The notes: a model not told the origin generated them from the sequence alone. A stretch of DNA of 64,000 nt from Phocoena phocoena (GCF_963924675.1 NC_089226.1:42797124-42861123); one strand, 5' to 3'. Counted from the first letter of the stretch, positions 48,122 through 60,214 are shown. Program-made: numbers and translations.

Positions 48122-48791
48122 ATGAGGCAGATCCTTTGAGCTGTTTTATAGATACTGAAACCACTACCAGGTGGAAGAAGTTAACTACATGATGACCAGG
48201 CTGTAGCCATGACATAAGATGTGACAATTCCAAGAACTGGACTCAAAGAAATGGGAACAAACAGACCCTAGAACTAAAGATTAACTGTACTCAAAACAAG
48301 CAAGATGACACTGATCAGAGCACTGCATGACCAATTTCAAGATGACTGTCAGAGCTGACTGTGCCCACTTATACACCTTGGAAACTCCCCTTTAAAAGTT
48401 GTTGCCCAGGGCTTCCCTGGTGGTGCAGTGGTTGGGAGTCCGCCTGCCGATGCAAGGGACATGGATTCGTGCCCCGGTCCAGGAGGATCCCACATGCCAC
48501 AGAGTGGCTGGGCCCGTGGACCATGGCCGCTGGGCCTGCACTTCCAGAGCCTGTGCTCTGCAACAGGAGAGGCCACAGCAGTGAGAGGCCCACGTACCGC
48601 CAAAAAAAGAAAAAAATATATATATATTGTTGCCCACTGACTGTCAGGGGAGAGTTGGCATTTGGACATTAGTCCACCCTCTCTCCCAGTTGCCAGCCTC
48701 TGGAATAAAACAAACTTTCCTTTCTACCAGCCTTGTCTCTAGAGTATTGGCTTTCGAGCAGTGAGTATCTGGACCCCAACTTTTGGTAACA
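48122..48791 (+). mobile_element. ERV1-like solo LTR, split by a SINE
   Basis: U3-like sequence leads to a TATA-like TTTAAAAG (48391-48398). After the SINE come CTCCCAGTTGCCAGCCTC, a poly(A) signal AATAAA (48704-48709) and a U5-like end with TATTGGCTTTCGAGCAG, closing at TTTTGGTAACA (48791). This order is typical of class I endogenous retroviral LTRs. No gag, pol or env sequence adjoins it. The 5' border is uncertain because it abuts the host-L1 target duplication. Confidence 0.6.
48409..48626 (+). mobile_element. CHR-type SINE, short form
   Basis: Head GGTGCAGTGG, usual body, and a tail of A's followed by (TA)n. The duplication TTGTTGCCCA lies at 48399-48408 and 48627-48636. It sits about 10 bp downstream of the LTR TATA-like box. 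Confidence 0.95.
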
Positions 48792-48823
48792 GAGTTAAAA
48801 ATTACTATCAAAAGTTTTATAAT

Positions 48824-48884
48824 ACTGCTACTATTGCTATTACTACTGATAATAATAATGATGATGATGATAACAATAATATTA
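48824..48884. repeat. Trinucleotide microsatellite (mixed TAC/TAA/GAT)
   Basis: An imperfect run of ATT/ACT/AAT/ATG triplets. Confidence 0.9.
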
Positions 48885-49287
48885 AAAGGATTCTTTTTCT
48901 TACCACCTCTCATAATATCCTTCCCCAATAGGGACTGTTTAGGTTTTAATACCCCAAATCCCAAGTCTGGAAACTTTTCAGTATCTGACAAACCAGGAAT
49001 ATTTATCATCGTAACTTAAACAAAAGTACCTTCTCATGGTAGAGATCTGGAACTCTAAAATACATCAGAAGTCTTCCTATACTTATGACACTATGGTTGA
49101 ATTAGTTTTTATATCATTATAACCATGTAATGCTAGACAGAGTCAAGTAGTATTATGATGATATTCCCCTTTTCATATTGCTATTTTGTCTTCTTGGAGG
49201 TTATAATTTGTTTTTTATTTCCACTTGTATAATTTGCTATTCACATAGCATTATTTTGTTTCAAATGTTATATTATTTTATTAAAAC

Positions 49288-49496
49288 TTTTTTTTTTTTT
49301 TTTGGCAGTATGTGGTCCTCTCACTGTTGTGGCCTCTCCTGTCGCAGAGCACAGGCTCCAGACGTGCAGGCTCAGTGGCAATGGCTCACAGGCCCAGCCA
49401 CTCCACAGCATGTGAGATCTTCCCTGACTGGGGCACGAACCCGTCTCCCCTGCATTGGTAGGCGGACTCTCAACCACTGTGCCACCAGGGAAGCCC
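49288..49496 (-). mobile_element. CHR-type SINE, short form
   Basis: T-run at 49288-49303, then the reverse complement of the body and head ending GGGAAGCCC (49496). The flanking duplication is not clear. Confidence 0.93.
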
Positions 49497-49639
49497 TAAA
49501 TCCTTATTTTTAATGAGGAACTCTTTTCCATAATCCTTTTCTTTTTTCCTAAGTTGACCCACTTTTGTGGTTTAATCCTTCACTTTCTGAAGCACATTAC
49601 TCTTTCCTCAAAAAAAGCACAAAAAGTATATCTTTGAAT

Positions 49640-50440
49640 CCTTTCATGGAAAACAAAAATGGAGTGATAGTCTACCTTCATATCTCCTGAGTGGATATTT
49701 TGGCTTAGCATAATATTCAAGGTTGAAGAATATTTGCCTTCAGAATTTTGAAGACAAGTCTCTCCTAGAATCCATAGTTGCTACTGAGAAATTTGAAATA
49801 GTTGTAATTCTTACCTTATGTATATGGTGTTTTCCCCCTCTCTTTAGAAGATGTTAAATCTTCCAAATATCACTGATATTTCATAATAATTGACCTTGGG
49901 GTAGACTTTTCCATTGATTATATCAAGCAGTCTGTGGTCTTGTGTACTTTAGTTCCAGAAATTTTCTTGGGTAATGACCTTTCATTTATTTTATTCATGT
50001 TTTCTTCTTGGGATTTTTTTTTGTTTAGTCAGACATAATTCTCAGATTTGATTCTTTAAGTACATTTTATTTCATATATTCTAACTTCATATCCTTTCTT
50101 TTTACTTTCTAATTTTTTTTCTCAAAGATATTCATAACATCTAGTCAAACTATTTTTATTTTGCAATATTTTGATTTCCAAGAGTTCTTCCTTCTTTATT
50201 GATTTTTTATTTTCAGAGCACTTTAAAAAATTGCATGCATTAACTCTTCTTTATGGAGAAAGTAATTATTTAAAGATTTTTTTGTTTGATTATTTAAAAG
50301 AGTTCTCTCTTTTCTCAAGACTGAATTATCATTTTTCTACATTTTTTCTCTGCCTTTCATTTTGAGATCTTTCTTCAACTGTCAGGTGATCTTTAACTCT
50401 CTCTTCCTATATAAGAAGGAGTCATTAAAATATCAGTTTG
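49640..50440 (-). mobile_element. Old L1-related (HAL1/L1M-like) fragment, probable
   Basis: The plus strand is T-rich and follows the antisense of old L1-clade ORF1-region sequence: TTCAGAATTTTGAAGACAAG, CATAGTTGCTACTGAGAAAT, AGAAATTTTCTTGGGTAATG and TTTCCAAGAGTTCTTCCTTC in order. Very diverged; the family is not certain. Confidence 0.4.
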
Positions 50441-50815
50441 AAAGCCCTTTGCATACTGGTGGCCAAAATATAGGGGGCTAGATCCAGTATTTGTGTGGAC
50501 AGCTGGCTCTTTTGCTGGGTTACTGTCTTTGAAAATAGGAATATGTACATGTTATTTCTCTGCAGATCTTCAGTTTACCTGGAGATGATGCTTCCAGTTG
50601 ACTTCCCAGGGAAGGATGTGGCAGCCACTGTTGATGCTCAGGCTCCCAGCAGGAGGCTCAATGTGCACATGTTTATTTTCCTTCCATGTTTTAAACTCTG
50701 TGCATCACCTGTACTGTTTCTCATATCTGCTGATTTTGAATCTTTTGCCTCTAGATGAATTTCTCCAGAAGACAGCATAAAAATCCTGCTTGTAAAATAG
50801 ACATCTGACTGTTGG
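50441..50815. other. No recognised feature
   Basis: About 375 bp of less AT-rich sequence. Open frames (50495-50758) lack any recognisable domain. Confidence 0.4.
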
Positions 50816-51095
50816 TATGTTTTATTTTTTTACTCATCCTTCCAACCACCTCCCCTCTGGCAACCACCTGTTTGTTCTCTGTATCTATAACTCTGTTTCT
50901 TTTTTTAAAATTATTTGTTCATTTGTTTTGTTCTTTTTTTAAAAAAATTCACATATGAGTGAAATCATATGGTATTTGTCTTTCTCTGTCTGATTGATTT
51001 CACTTAGCATAATACCCTCCAGTTTCATCCATGTTGTTGCAAATGACAAGATTTCATTCTTTTTTATGGCTGAGTAGTGTTCCATTGACTGCTGA
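50816..51095 (-). mobile_element. L1 3' end, 5'-truncated
   Basis: Antisense of the L1 3' UTR and ORF2 end: CACCTCCCCTCTGGCAACCA, TGAGTGAAATCATATGGTAT and GGCTGAGTAGTGTTCCATTG. Confidence 0.85.
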
Positions 51096-51161
51096 TATTC
51101 TTTGCACTGGATGGTGAAAGTGGTGAGTCAAGTATTCATTTCAATAATTTTCAAATGATCC

Positions 51162-51217
51162 CTCTGTTTTCATTCCCATTCTATTTTTTATTCCCACTCT
51201 GTTTTTCATTCCCACCT
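51162..51217. repeat. Short tandem repeat, about 19 bp x 3
   Basis: Three adjacent CTCTGTTTTTCATTCCCA-like units with small differences. Confidence 0.75.
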
Positions 51218-51659
51218 TTCCTGGGCCTTATAATTTCCCGGAGTTCTTCAGAGAAAATCAGTTCAAAACCCCTTCTTTTGAACCTGTGTTTTCTCTTCTT
51301 CCTCATTGTAAACAAGTGACTACTCCTTGACCTGCTTTCCATCTTTCAATATTTTTTCTTGCAATCAGTCATCACACTATGTCCCATTTTCTATTGGTGT
51401 ATACCATTTTATTCCCTTTATACCCTATTATTTTGTAATGGAATCTGGAGTGAAAGACAATCAAGTGGACAACTGACCATATCCTGATAGAGGTTAATAG
51501 CGCATTTATTTTAAAATGGCCTCAATAGTGGCATAAGTAATAGAAGTAGCAGTAGTTCTTTTAGTAGAAATAGTTGTAATCATTACAACAGTAACACCTA
51601 GCAGTATCCACTAATGTTACACAGTTATTACCAGTGTCATGATGTTACCTAATTAATAG

Positions 51660-52190
51660 TGTCATATAGCTTATAGAAACTTTTAGTGCATTTGATTTTA
51701 CTTCACTTAATTCTTACAATAGCTCTGTGTAAAGGAATGGGCAGATATCATTAATCATTACCCACACGTTTTACTTTACAGATGTGAAATATAAGAATCA
51801 GGGAGGGTAAGGTTTCCCTGGTGGCGCAGTGGTTGAGAATCTGCCTGCTAATGCAGGGGACACGGGTTCAAGCCCTGGTCTGGGAAGATCCCACATGCCG
51901 CAAAGCAACTAGGCCCGTGTGCCACAACTACTGAGCCTGCGTGTCTGGAGCCTGTGCTCCACAACAAGAGAGGCCGCGATAGTGAGAGGCCCGCGCACAG
52001 CGATGAAGAGTGGCCCCACTTGTCACACTAGAAAAAGCCCTCGCACAGAAACGAAGACACAACACAGCCCTAAATTAATTAATTAATTAATTAAAAAAAA
52101 AGAATCAGGGAGGGTAAATAATTTACTCAACTTTGCTCAACTAGTAGTTTCTGTATAAAAGTCTACTCGGGCATCTTACCTTTTCCAGTA
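51660..52190 (-). repeat. MIR fragment, split by a SINE
   Basis: Antisense MIR order: TTAATTCTTACAATAGCTCT, TTTTACTTTACAGATGTGAA, then after the SINE AATAATTTACTCAACTTTGC (the equivalent of AACTTGCCCAAGGTC) and a CTCAACTAGTAG segment. Confidence 0.7.
51811..52100 (+). mobile_element. CHR-type SINE, long form
   Basis: Perfect 17-bp target duplication AGAATCAGGGAGGGTAA (51794-51810 and 52101-52117). The long body ends GAAGACACAACACAGCCC with an (AATT)n tail. Inserted in a MIR. Confidence 0.97.
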
Positions 52191-53719
52191 TTCATAACCC
52201 ATGACCGTAATTTGCAGAGTGAGTTTGAAATATTAGGTATGAATTTGATTTTAAACATATCCCAGACTCTTTCTGGTCTTGTGATTCTTGCAACAGTCAT
52301 AGAACACGAATCTTCCATTCAAGAATTAATTGTTTAGAAAATTAGAGTAGCTCAGTTGTTTTATTATTATTATAAATTCTGAAATAGAAATTTGCTTGTT
52401 AAAAGGTTTTACCATAAATTGGATATCTCTAATAGTCCTCAGATACAACATGACTAAACTAAAGTAACCTTTTTCTTTCTCTGGATTTCAGGCATCTCAT
52501 TTCAGAATTTTTCTAGGCATCCTTTGACCAATAACTCAAGAGTTTATTTAAACCATCTCATACCCACTTCCATTCAACCTAGATAAAAATAATGAACATT
52601 CAGTAAGTTTGCTTAAAAAGCATTATAATGGATAAATCCAGGGCTTTTAGCTAATAGCCTCTACCAGTATGTGTCCAATGTACAAAATGTACCAGTATGT
52701 GTCCAATGTACTAAATGGTTATTCTTAAAAAAACACTATAGTTGGAATAAAAACTCAGACATTATTTATGCTTAGCTCAACATTTGCCCTACAATAACAT
52801 ATGCTTCGTCTTTTTATTAGAGAGGGATTTACATTTAAATTCCCTGTCAGTAATAGATCTTTATCTTAAATCTAAGTTCCCTGATAGCACTTCTCCCCTC
52901 CAAAAAAACCTGAAGAACATCTTACCAAGTATTGAAACCAGACCATCTGATTTTCTTTCCTTCCTGTTCTTCTTCCATGAAAAGAATACATTTGGTCTGA
53001 CTTAATGTCTCAGAGATGTGTCTCACCCCCAAATTATTGGCTGTTATCCAGGCAAGTTTTTGCAACCATGTATGATTTCAGAGTTGAAATGCTCTCCTTG
53101 TCTAGAGGGAAATTTCATGGTCAAGAATCAAATGATTCTTAATTCTTTCTGGTAAGACAGGCTTCTCTCCAAGTCTGTTTCAGTTCTTACCTCCATCCTC
53201 TACCGCAAACACACATATCCTTATAGCTCCTGGGACATATCATTCTTTCCCCAGGGTGTTGACAAGAGAGTTGGATTTTCTAGTACAGTGAAGAGTAAAA
53301 AGATCAGGCACTAAGGTATTGCATAGCACAAAAAACATTCAATGATGATTTATTTTTGTCTCAACTTGGAATATTCATGTTTCCATGAGTTGAGTTTTTA
53401 ATAGTAAAACTTTCATGAAATATATTGAGAATGCCAACTCAGTTGTCTACATTTTATGCTTCTAAAAGTAGAAAATGCTTACATTAGTGACATGGTAATT
53501 ATCATGAACTTTGTAGAGTCATGAATTTAAAGCACATTTGAAAAAGCTATCTAGTTTCATCTCTAATTTTGTCAGTGAACTGCATGTACTTCATGATGAG
53601 TTGATGCCATGTATACACAGTGACATGATCCTCTCATAAGTGTGAGAAAGTGCTAGAAGACTGCCCCTACAGACACCTTTCTCCAGACCTCAGAGCAAAT
53701 GGAAAGAGCTATGGGGCCC
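52191..53719. other. No recognised gene
   Basis: AT-rich sequence with one 28-bp tandem duplication. Short frames such as 52784-53005 show no domain. Confidence 0.45.
52662..52717. repeat. 28-bp tandem duplication
   Basis: Units 52662-52689 and 52690-52717 are identical except for one A/T change (GTACAAAATG against GTACTAAATG). Confidence 0.95.
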
Positions 53720-53890
53720 TTTGAACCCCGACTCTAATAGACGTGTAGCTTTGGGTAAATTGAAGCTCCATAAATTTTCACCCTACTACCTATAAAGTTG
53801 GAATAAAAATACAGAGTTCACAAAACTGTAAAGATAAAGGAGATACACTTATTCTAACATAATGCCATATAATAAATATTATCTTCTCTT
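53720..53890 (+). repeat. MIR fragment
   Basis: GTGTAGCTTTGGGTAAATTG, a diverged pyrimidine-rich stretch, and an ATAATGCCATATAATAAATA end follow MIR order. Confidence 0.6.
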
Positions 53891-54260
53891 TCCCTTCATT
53901 TTTTTCTGGCTTGTTTCTCTCCCTTTCATTTTTAATTTATTTTAAGAGGAGAACAACTTCAGAGAAGATTGTGGTTTTCTACTACAAGATGAGGTTAAAT
54001 GTAGGTACCCCATGTAAGGATAAACGACCTCCTAGAGGAGAGATGCACCTCTTTGCACTGGGTTTTGTTACCTGGTCATCAGCAGACCAGTGTGCATATG
54101 TAAAAAAGAACATTGGGTCACTTATATCCAGAAAATGATGCACACAATCCGTATGCTTTTATAGTCTGCTCCTCCTGTTTCTCTGTGCAATTGTGCCCCA
54201 AAAGGAAGGCAGAGAATAAGTTAATCTTGATTTTTACCTATAAACCATAAAGATCAAAGG
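53891..54260. other. No recognised feature
   Basis: About 370 bp with a short open frame (53911-54138) that lacks any known domain. Confidence 0.4.
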
Positions 54261-54270
54261 AGAGTCTGCT

Positions 54271-54636
54271 CGGACTTCCCTGGTTGTGCAGTGGTTAAGA
54301 AACCGCCTGCCAATGCAGGGGACATGGGTTTGATCCTTGGTCCAGGAAGATCCCACATGCCATGGAGCAACTAAGCCTGTGCTTCACAGCTACTGAGCCT
54401 GTATTCTAGAGCTCATGAGCAAAAACTACTGAGCCCACGTGCCACAACTACTGAAGCCCGCATACCTAGAACCCATGCTCTGCAACAAGAGAAGCCACTG
54501 CAATGAGAAGCCCACACCCTGCAACAGAGTAGCCTCCACTAGCCACAAATAGAGAAATCTCACATGCAGCAATAAAGACCCAAAGCAGCCAAAAATAAAT
54601 AAATAAAATAAGCTAATTAAAAAAAAAAAAAAAAAA
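54271..54636 (+). mobile_element. CHR-type SINE, long form
   Basis: Diverged head (TTGTGCAGTGGTTAAG), long body with CCACAACTACTGAAGCC and AAGACCCAAAGCAGCC, then an (AAAT)n tail and poly(A). The duplication AGAGTCTGCT (54261-54270) against AGAGCCTGCT (54642-54651) marks the insertion. A 185-codon antisense frame spanning its 3' half is fortuitous. Confidence 0.93.
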
Positions 54637-54847
54637 GAGAGAGAGCCTGCTTTTCTGCTGATCCCGCACCCTGTATTCCCTTCTGGATGAGATGTTCTAT
54701 TTAGCCTCAGAATAGAGTAAGTCCTCCCATGGTTGACTCTTATATGTCTTTTCTGCCTGTTTGCCACTATGAGGGTGAAAGTTAAAAGTTTCTGGCATGG
54801 GGAGTTATTGTTTAATAGGTACAGAGTTTCAGCATTGCAATATGTAA

Positions 54848-54968
54848 AAGTTCTGGAGATAGTGAGGACGGTTGCATAATAATGCAAATGTACATGATGC
54901 CACTGCATTGTACACTTAAAATGGTTAAAGTGGTAAGTTTTATGTTGTATGTACTTTACCACAATTAA
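54848..54968 (+). mobile_element. Old L1M 3'-UTR tail
   Basis: TTCTGGAGATAGTGAGG, ATGCCACTGCATTGTACACT and GTACTTTACCACAATTAA are the typical end of old L1M elements. Confidence 0.75.
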
Positions 54969-55669
54969 GAGAAGTCTTTTCAAAATTTTCTGACCAAAGG
55001 GAACAAGGATACTCCAATATGGATTGAACTATGTGTTCCCAAAAGCATATATGGGAAGTGGTCATGAATAGATTTTCTCTACCTGTCTAATGAAAGGAAG
55101 CCCTATTTTGCTCTTCAACCCATGAATCTGCTGCTAACCACAGAAAGGCTTGATTCTCTTTTCTTTTCTGAATCATTAAATCAGAATGCATAATAAATCT
55201 AAATGCTATTTTCAGAAAGTTATGTTTAGACTCTAGAGCATGACCTAAGTTTGAGAAAAATAACTTCTTTTGCCACCAATACCATAATTCAGAATAAGCA
55301 AAACTATTCACACTAGTGTTTCTAAGTAATATAGTCCACAGAAACAGATGAGAATTTTTAAATTTGCTTTTTCAAAATATACTTTATATATAATTGTCTC
55401 TTGTAATTAAACAACAGAATTTTCCTAATAAAATAGTAAAGATTATGCAATGATAACTTTTTAGTTAAAAATCAATTTCTAAATGATCATAACTAATTTG
55501 ACTTATAAGTCCACTAATTAGTGAGAATGGAAAATGAGGCAAAAGAGAGAAGAAGAAAGATATTGTCCACTCATTTGAGAAAGAAAAGAAAAATAATAAG
55601 CATTCCTAAGATTGTTTGAAGGCTAAAGAGCTGTGATGATTAGATATGTAAATGCAGGAAGTAGGATTA
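54969..55669. other. No recognised feature
   Basis: AT-rich sequence between repeats. No exon or named repeat was recognised. Confidence 0.4.
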
Positions 55670-55683
55670 AAAACTATATGGTC

Positions 55684-55971
55684 GGGGCTTCCCTGGTGGT
55701 GCAGTGGTTGAGAATCTGCCTGCCAATGCAGGGGACACGGGGTCGAGACCTGGTCTGGGAGGATCCCACATGCCACAGAGCAACTAGGTCTGTGAGCCAC
55801 AACTACTGAGCCTGCGCGTCTGGAGCCTGTGCTCCGCAACAAGAGATGCCACAGTAGTAAGAAGCCCGCACAGCGCGATGAAGAGGGGCCCCCGCTTGCC
55901 ACAACTAGAGAAAGCCCTCACACGGAAACGAAGACCCAACACAGCCATAAATAAATAAATAAATAAAAACG
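55684..55971 (+). mobile_element. CHR-type SINE, long form
   Basis: Perfect 14-bp duplication AAAACTATATGGTC (55670-55683 and 55972-55985). Head, long body ending GAAGACCCAACACAGCC, and an (AAAT)n tail. The best-preserved long-form copy here. Confidence 0.97.
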
Positions 55972-56054
55972 AAAACTATATGGTCTATTCCATTGTAATA
56001 ATACAATTCTACTAAAAGAGTAAGGATGTTCAGAGAAACAGATGCCATATAGTG

Positions 56055-56175
56055 CAGTCTCATTTTACATCATGATTCAACAAGCTTAAGAGATTCAATG
56101 ACTTTCCCAAGTTCTTATGCCTTGCAAGTGGCAGTCAGGGTTAGTATTAGCAAGCTAATTCTCATTGCATTGCAA
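56055..56175 (-). repeat. MIR fragment
   Basis: Antisense MIR: TTCAATGACTTTCCCAAGTT and CTTGCAAGTGGCAGTCAGGG. Confidence 0.6.
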
Positions 56176-56679
56176 ATATGGTCTCCCTAAGAAAGACTAT
56201 AACTTCTTCAGGAGGAAATGGTAGAATCTCCTAACTTGCTGACTTAAATAGAAAGAAAAGGACAACTCTCTTGGACATCTTAATATTCAAAAGCATTTTG
56301 ATTAAATATGAAATCTCAGTAATCATGTGTATTAATTCACAGATAACTTTTATCACTCTGAAAATGTTTTCCATCATCTTATTAATGCTCATTTAATTGT
56401 ATAGAAATAAAATAAATGGCAAAGGAAATACCTCCAAAACTTGAGCTTACAAAGGTAAAGTGAATTTCTCTGTAGCGTTAAGATATTTTAAATTAGAGTA
56501 ATTAATCGCTTCTTTGAAATGGAGGAGAATAAATTGGACTCCATTATGTGACCTATTTTTACATAAGATTTGATGCTATAATTTTAATGTTCTGATCCAT
56601 TCACCTTTACCCAGTTTAACTCCCAAACAATGTTAGCCTCTTTTGAACCCAGGATGTTTATCTGGTTTATATATCCAGT

Positions 56680-56965
56680 AGGAAAGTGGCACCTTCTTCC
56701 TCTTTTTGCTTCAAGTTCTTTGTTTTTCTTTCACTTTTTGTCCCCAAGGACATTGCACTTGCATTTGCCCCTACCTAAAATGTTTTCCATGCGCTTCCAG
56801 CAAAGCTGCCTCCTTTTCATGATTTAGCTTTCAGCTCAACTCTTACTTTCTCAGAAAAGTCATTGTTTTATCACCTTATCTGTTTCTGCTTTCTGAATCT
56901 TCTTTATTTCATCACCTTTTCTCTTCAGTAGTACTTTTAATTACTCCAAAATCTGTGGGGTTTTT
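56680..56965 (+). repeat. L2 fragment
   Basis: Sense L2 order: CCTACCTAAAATGTTTTCC, a TTTCAGCTCAACTCTTACTT segment and TCTTCAGTAGTACTTTTAAT. Confidence 0.65.
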
Positions 56966-58200
56966 TTGTATGAATTATATCTATGCCCAGGCTAAATGTA
57001 CGTTCTTCCAGCTGTTATTTACTTATCTCATTTCTCCACCTTTGATAAGACAGTCACTCTCCCAACCAAAGCATTGTGGGACTGCTGCTTCCTGAGATTT
57101 GGACATTATATTCTCTAATGTTGCCCAAGATGCTTTCCTAAATATATCTTCTCATTGGTTCACGTGGAGCTTATACTCCACTAAGATTTTATGTGAGCTG
57201 CTATAAAAACTATTCTCTCAAATTCTGTAGATATTTAATTTTAAAACACATTTAAATGAAGAATTTATATTTAAGTGCCACAGAGTCACAGAAAATAAAC
57301 CAAATTCTTTAGCCACGTCCTTTTGAAAGTCATCGTAGAGCTTCCCATTTCTTGAGACAGCAAACAAGAAATTCAACATTTAGCTTGTATTCAGTTTGCA
57401 TTCCTTCTTACTGAGCATACTTTATCCACTTTAACTCCCCTGTGTCATTATGTTTCACAAATCTAGAAAGCCTATATAAAACCAACACCAAGGATGCATT
57501 TTGTGTGGCTTGGGAAAATATTTTTAGAATCTCATATTAAAAGGCATGATATATAATAGTGTTACTCCATGTGGAGTGACAAATCACTTATATTTTCTGC
57601 AAAGGAAACTGTTGGCATGAAATTGGTGGAATACTCTTTAGCTATCTGTGAATGAGAGGCATTGTTAACATATTAGATACGGTCTGTCTTCCAACCCCAC
57701 CCCATGCCTAATTACACTGTATAGAACGTTAAGTAGGCACTGAACTAAGAGATGTGGAATCACAGGGAGCATAATCCTATTGTGATTGCCTCCAGCACTG
57801 CATAGGCATGGTTGTTTTTTTCTGATATTGTGGAGAACTTCATAATTACACATTTTCTGCCACTGAGTGATCCGGTGTGTAATTACACAGTTCAAATACA
57901 ATAGTTCTGGTTACTGTTCAAATACATGTAGCTACATGGGATTAAAATGTATTTAACACTAATTACATAGAAATGTGATGGGACCTATTACTGCTTTTAT
58001 TGGGAATATGAAATGTGCAGGTATAATCGACCCCATTTGTATGTAAGGGTAGTGTCTATCCCTGCATGCAACTTTGCATAGCCATTCTGTTAGCGTAATG
58101 CTCTTGATATTGTAACACCAACTTTAGAAACATTATACAAGGAAGTAAATGAAATCCACAGTGGAGTAGATTTGGGTAAATAGTACATATTTATTACTTA
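56966..58200. other. No recognised feature
   Basis: AT-rich sequence without an exon or named repeat that I can support. Confidence 0.4.
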
Positions 58201-58204
58201 TTTT

Positions 58205-58325
58205 AGTGTGTTTTTCTTTTCCATTATGGCTTATTACAGGATAATGAATATAGTTCCCTGTGCTATACAGTAGGTCTGGTTGTTTATTTATTTTATATCT
58301 AGTAGTTTGTACCTGTGCTTCTTTT
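58205..58325 (-). mobile_element. L1 3'-UTR fragment
   Basis: Antisense L1 3' UTR: CTTTTCCATTATGGCTTATT, AATATAGTTCCCTGTGCTAT and ATCTAGTAGTTTGTACCTG. Confidence 0.85.
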
Positions 58326-58499
58326 AACTGATTATTTTTTTTGTTTAGCAAGAACCATCAGGCAATCTCAGCAATGAACACCAGATGGCGTTGCACTGAA
58401 TAACTGCGTTTTCAATTGTCAATGAATGCTAGAAACATTTTGGGGATGGAGTGCACGTTAGAAATATTCATGTTTAGCCTCTCATTTTGCAACTAAAAG

Positions 58500-58605
58500 T
58501 ACTCACATTCAGAGAAGTGATATTATTTCTACAAGACTATGTTTAAGATAAATGTCTGACCTGGCATTCAAATCCCAGTGTGTTTTGAACACGCTATCCT
58601 ATCTC
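58500..58605 (-). repeat. MIR fragment
   Basis: Antisense MIR tail: CCTGGCATTCAAATCCCAGT, then a GAACACGCTATCC segment. Confidence 0.55.
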
Positions 58606-58644
58606 TCCATGTGATTATGGTTTCATTGCATCAAAGGAAGAGAA

Positions 58645-58850
58645 GCACGAGGATAATGGTCAAATTTTAAATCTTAGCTGGGACACTTATTAGCTGTGTG
58701 ACACTGGGCACATTATTTAGCCATTTCACTCTTAGTTTCCTTTGTGAAAAAAAGGGGGGGTAGGGATTAAAAGCACAACTACCCTATAGTTTTCTTTTAT
58801 GTTGATTAAGCTGTAAAAGTTCTATGTAAAATAGTTAATAATTTTATACA
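58645..58850 (+). repeat. MIR
   Basis: TTATTAGCTGTGTGACACTG, GGGCACATTATTTAGCC and TCTTAGTTTCCTTTGTGAAA are clear MIR core landmarks. Confidence 0.85.
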
Positions 58851-59479
58851 TAGCAGATTCTCTAGACATATTGGTCCCACGTGAATTTAAGGGACCATAT
58901 GTGTTCCGTCATTTTTATAATCCTAAAGCTTTTGTTGCATAGTGCATTTTACTTTACTCTGTATTTAAGATGAGCTGCCTTTAACTCTCAGGAGCTTTTG
59001 CTCCAAGACAGATACTCAAATGTAAATCTGTAAACAGTACTCCAAATAATCACACAGGCCACTGCTGTGGAAGAGGGAATACGGTTTTTCAGCCTCACCA
59101 GGGCAGGAAAGGACACTGAAACTTCTTAGGACTGGACTTTTAGACTTTACTCTTTGTCTCTTCTCATTCTTTGTGAGTCTCATTCAGCCCCTGCATTCTT
59201 CTTGTGTTCTCCAATATTATCTCCTGCTGCAAACTCTCTATTAGAGCTTCTCCTTTGGATTGTGGTGTGATGTGCATTCTGAGGCTAGTCTTTGTCAATA
59301 ATTAGATCTGTGCCTTTAGCTCCTTTCCTATTGTGGCCCTAATATATTTTTGTGCAAAATGAAAGGCTGCGCTAGATAGATGATTTCTCTTTGAAACTCT
59401 ATAGTTCTATGATTTTTTTCCCCTCTAGTCTTATGTGAAAAACCCTCTCCCCTTCACACACACATACACACAAGTCTGG
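58851..59479. other. No recognised feature
   Basis: No exon or repeat was recognised. Confidence 0.4.
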
Positions 59480-59968
59480 TATAATTGTTCCCCCCATGGG
59501 TCTCATAGCCCCCTAAAATACCTATATTATTTTTCTTTGCTACTAGACTTTGTAAACAAAGTCTTCTCTCATGGTGACCATACTTTTGCATATGACTTGC
59601 GCCCAATGAGATATTAGCAAACATGATGCAAGCAGAGGCTTAATAAGCATTTTCACAGTGGACTTGCCATTTGGTACAATTTCTCCTTCAACCATGAGAT
59701 CACCGTGCAGAGAAGCTCACACTAGCCTTATAGGGAAACACCAGGGAACCCAGATAACAGCCTGAATTCCGACACCAGACATATGGTTCATCCGAGGAAT
59801 CCCATCCAGCTCTAATCATTTAAGCTCCCCACCTGAGGCCCCAGATTGTGGTGTTGTCCCCCTATGTCCAGCCAAAACTCTGACCAGTAATTGTGAGCAA
59901 ATAAAAAGGCTGTAAGCTATTAAATCTTAGGGTGATTTGTTACACATCAATAGATAACTACAACACTG
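59480..59968 (+). mobile_element. MLT1-type MaLR LTR
   Basis: CAATGAGATATTAGCAAACA, then GATGCAAGCAGAGGCTTAAT, and a 3' end with GAGCAAATAAAAAGGCTGTA and GATTTGTTACACATCAATAG match an MLT1-like LTR. The 5' border is uncertain. Confidence 0.65.
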
Positions 59969-59969
59969 T

Positions 59970-60150
59970 GTAACCTTGTGGATTGCCTTTAGTTTAGCAT
60001 CTCTATGCCTCCATTCCCTCATCTATAAGGGGTGCATAATAAGGGAACAAATGTCACAGGATTAGTATTATTAAATGAGAGAATGCAAGAATGATGATTA
60101 AGAGGCAGTGATAGGCACAGAAGAAGATCTCAGTGTTAGTTATTATTAAA
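59970..60150 (+). repeat. MIR fragment
   Basis: CTATGCCTCCATTCCCTCAT, CTATAAGGGGTGCATAATAA, a TTAAATGAGAGAATGCA segment and GCAGTGATAGGCACAGAAG follow the MIR 3' half. Confidence 0.8.
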
Positions 60151-60214
60151 GGAAAACACTGTATTACTTTGATAGATTTGGCCAAAAAAATCTCATTCAG
60201 GTAAAATGAAGGAT

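Noticed and set aside
54426..54983. 185-codon open frame on the minus strand
   Set aside because: It runs antisense through the long-form SINE and an L1M tail. The hydrophobic tract comes from the T-rich complement of the SINE tail.
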